DNA of 15,079 nt from Treponema sp. (lineage in GTDB: Bacteria > Spirochaetota > Spirochaetia > Treponematales > Treponemataceae): NCBI GenBank assembly GCA_016297415.1, contig JAEDGQ010000042.1, positions 1-15,079 on the forward strand. Direction: 5' to 3'. Position numbers and translations under genes: made by a program. Under the pieces are notes generated by a model that saw nothing but the letters and a program-made list of their open reading frames with translations, did not search any database and was not told the DNA's origin. Positions within the stretch are counted from its first letter, which is position 1. Every line of letters begins with the position of its first letter. Of this stretch, positions 13,879-15,079 are shown one piece after another.

Positions 13879-14164
13879 TACATCCCCGGGGGGGCGAAAC
13901 GGGGCTTAGGGGATGTAGTTTTCCGGAAGTTTTGCGCTTTTTTTTTCAGGCTCTCTGTTTACTCTGTAAATAATTACATCCCCTTTGTGCAAATTCCGGC
14001 ACCTGAGGATGTAACAACAATACAGATAAACTCTGAAAATCCAGGCATCAATTTCCGGTGACATCCCCGGCGGCGTTTTTTTAACCTGCAGGGATGTAAA
14101 TTTTAAAAAACTGATTTTTTAATTACATCCCCTTTGCCCCCAAAAATGCCCGCCGGGGATGTAA
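13879..14164 (+). repeat. Four hairpins built on ACATCCC(C) and its complement, upstream of the nuclease-like gene
   Basis: The four stem-loops occupy 13879-13917, 13974-14014, 14061-14097 and 14123-14164. Arms are TACATCCCC/GGGGATGTA (9 bp), TTACATCCCC/GAGGATGTAA (one non-canonical pair), ACATCCC/GGGATGT (7 bp) and TTACATCCCC/GGGGATGTAA (10 bp). Loops of 21-23 bases differ completely in sequence. Copy 2 has an additional GTGC/GCAC stem inside. Starts are 96, 86 and 63 bp apart, so these are dispersed elements rather than a head-to-tail array. The last ends twelve bases before the ribosome site of the next gene. They could be operators, a structured leader or recognition sites for the encoded protein. 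Confidence 0.88.
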
Positions 14165-14175
14165 ATAAAACAGAT

Positions 14176-14181
14176 AAGGAG
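14176..14181 (+). promoter_or_regulatory. Shine-Dalgarno of the nuclease-like gene
   Basis: AAGGAG lies four bases before the ATG at 14186 and immediately after the last hairpin of the series. It fixes the start of the gene. Confidence 0.75.
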
Positions 14182-14185
14182 TCAC

Positions 14186-15013
14186 ATGAATAAAAAACTG
14201 GAACTTTTACCACCACAACCTCAGGATAATCTGGCTGGCAGACTTGCTCAACTGGAGAATCTTCTTAAATACAAGCAGACTTATCTCGAAAAAGCACCTC
14301 CAGGAGGTCTGCACATCATAAAGTGCCATGGTTCACCACAGTATTATCTTCGATTCAGAAACAAATCAGACGGAGTCTCTTTTACTTACACTTACATCCC
14401 CAGAAAAGATATTCTCCAGGCACGGCGGCTGGCCCAAAAAGAATATGACAAAAAAATTGCTTCGCTTTTAAGGAAACACATAAAATGGCTAAAAAAGCAA
14501 ATCTCCCGCCAGCCGCCGTGCCTCACAGAAGTGTATGATTCACTTTCAAGTCAAAGGCAAAATCTGGTGTCGCCTGTAACTTTGCCGGACTGCAGGTACG
14601 CGGACATCTGGCTAAAAGTACCTTATGTTCATAAAGACTTTAACGGCAGTTATACGGAACATTTTACGGTCAATGGACAGCAGGTCCGCTCAAAATCGGA
14701 GGTATTGATTGCAAATGAACTTATAAGACAAGGCATTCCATTCCGGTACGAGTTTCCAGTAGAAATGACAGAAGGCCAGATTCTGCATCCGGACTTTTAC
14801 TGTCTTAAGCTTCAAAGCCGGCAGGAAATAATCTGGGAACACCTGGGAATGTGCGACCAGCCTGAGTATGCAGTTAATGCTATGGGTCGTCTTGCACTTT
14901 ATCAGAAAAACGGCTGGTTTCCAGGGAAGAATCTTATATTCACTTTTGAAACCCAAAATCAGCCTTTAACGATTCGGGACATACGGAAAGTCCTTGGAGA
15001 ATATTTTTCATAA
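14186..15013 (+). CDS. PD-(D/E)XK nuclease-like protein of unknown function
   Basis: This is a 275-residue cytoplasmic protein without signal peptide. The N-terminal half (20-110) is helical and basic and includes a GGLHIIKCHGSPQYYLRF strand region and a Lys/Arg-rich helix. From 167 on it resembles the restriction-endonuclease fold. VRSKSEVLIANEL carries Glu172, LHPDFYC carries Asp203, IIWEHLG carries Glu218 with His219-Leu220 where ExK would normally give Lys, and KNGWFPGKNLIFTFE closes the domain. I recall similar uncharacterised proteins in gut Firmicutes with the same SKSE, PDF and WEHxG motifs. Activity on DNA or RNA is inferred from the fold only, and the missing Lys makes catalysis uncertain. 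The four hairpins directly upstream, and a copy of their arm (TTACATCCCC) inside the gene at 14392-14401, suggest a link between protein and element. Confidence 0.8.
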   Translation: MNKKLELLPPQPQDNLAGRLAQLENLLKYKQTYLEKAPPGGLHIIKCHGSPQYYLRFRNKSDGVSFTYTYIPRKDILQARRLAQKEYDKKIASLLRKHIKWLKKQISRQPPCLTEVYDSLSSQRQNLVSPVTLPDCRYADIWLKVPYVHKDFNGSYTEHFTVNGQQVRSKSEVLIANELIRQGIPFRYEFPVEMTEGQILHPDFYCLKLQSRQEIIWEHLGMCDQPEYAVNAMGRLALYQKNGWFPGKNLIFTFETQNQPLTIRDIRKVLGEYFS

Positions 15014-15079
15014 AGGCTCCGGGGCTTTAGGGCAAACGCATTATAATATATTCCCTGCTAAAAATGGCTTCCAGTCGTG
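15014..15079. other. Right-edge intergenic end; nothing certain
   Basis: A TATAAT occurs at 15042-15047 but has no -35 at the right distance on the plus strand. No terminator hairpin with a T-run follows the nuclease-like gene within the window. An ATG at 15064 has no ribosome site. Confidence 0.4.

Noticed and set aside
15042..15047. Promoter -10 (TATAAT) at the right edge
   Set aside because: No -35 at suitable spacing on the plus strand, and a near-palindromic AT stretch makes a chance match likely. The downstream gene, if any, is outside the window.
1..15079. tRNA or rRNA genes
   Set aside because: No cloverleaf elements or rRNA core sequences were recognised on either strand.

Overview
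The window looks like chromosome from a host-associated or gut/rumen Treponema-type spirochaete. The evidence is a moderately AT-rich genome, lipoproteins with spirochaete-like lipoboxes, an AroD-AroE fusion in an operon with def, fmt and a PASTA protein, and GC-rich hairpin elements scattered between genes. The genus is an inference from gene content and style; no rRNA or tRNA is present to prove it.

Layout. At the left edge (minus strand) is the N-terminal third of a cytosine-C5 DNA methyltransferase. Upstream of it, 375-1043 is a tandem array of six ~112-bp units, each able to fold into two stem-loops. The array lies between the methyltransferase and an amino-acid-type ABC substrate-binding lipoprotein (1044-1826, minus, with a clear sigma70-like promoter). 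Next are a GC-rich terminator/repeat element, glycogen phosphorylase (glgP, minus), a two-copy 120-bp hairpin element, and GlgX-type glycogen debranching enzyme (minus). GlgX and GlgP together would turn storage glycogen into glucose-1-phosphate. A divergent intergene with a REP-like element leads to era (plus), a ribosome-biogenesis GTPase. After era come three tandem ~210-bp GC-rich repeats, another REP-like element and a small lipoprotein of unknown function. That lipoprotein converges with a tight minus-strand operon, def-fmt-PASTA-aroDE: formyl-Met metabolism, a membrane PASTA protein and two fused shikimate-pathway steps. The right end is a divergent intergene with a REP-like element and four hairpins carrying ACATCCC(C) and its complement. 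Directly after them is a PD-(D/E)XK-like protein of unknown function (plus).

The core genes are ordinary; the intergenic DNA is not. At least five families of structured repeats occupy nearly every gap. In the six-unit array, all ten non-Watson-Crick stem positions become G.U wobbles if the RNA is read from the minus strand, and A.C mismatches if read from the plus strand. This points to selection on a minus-sense RNA. Both minus-strand arrays end exactly at the Shine-Dalgarno sequence of the next gene (methyltransferase and glgP). These structured leaders and the nuclease-linked hairpin set are the most promising candidates for an undescribed system. All structural claims come from reading the sequence by eye and have not been computed.
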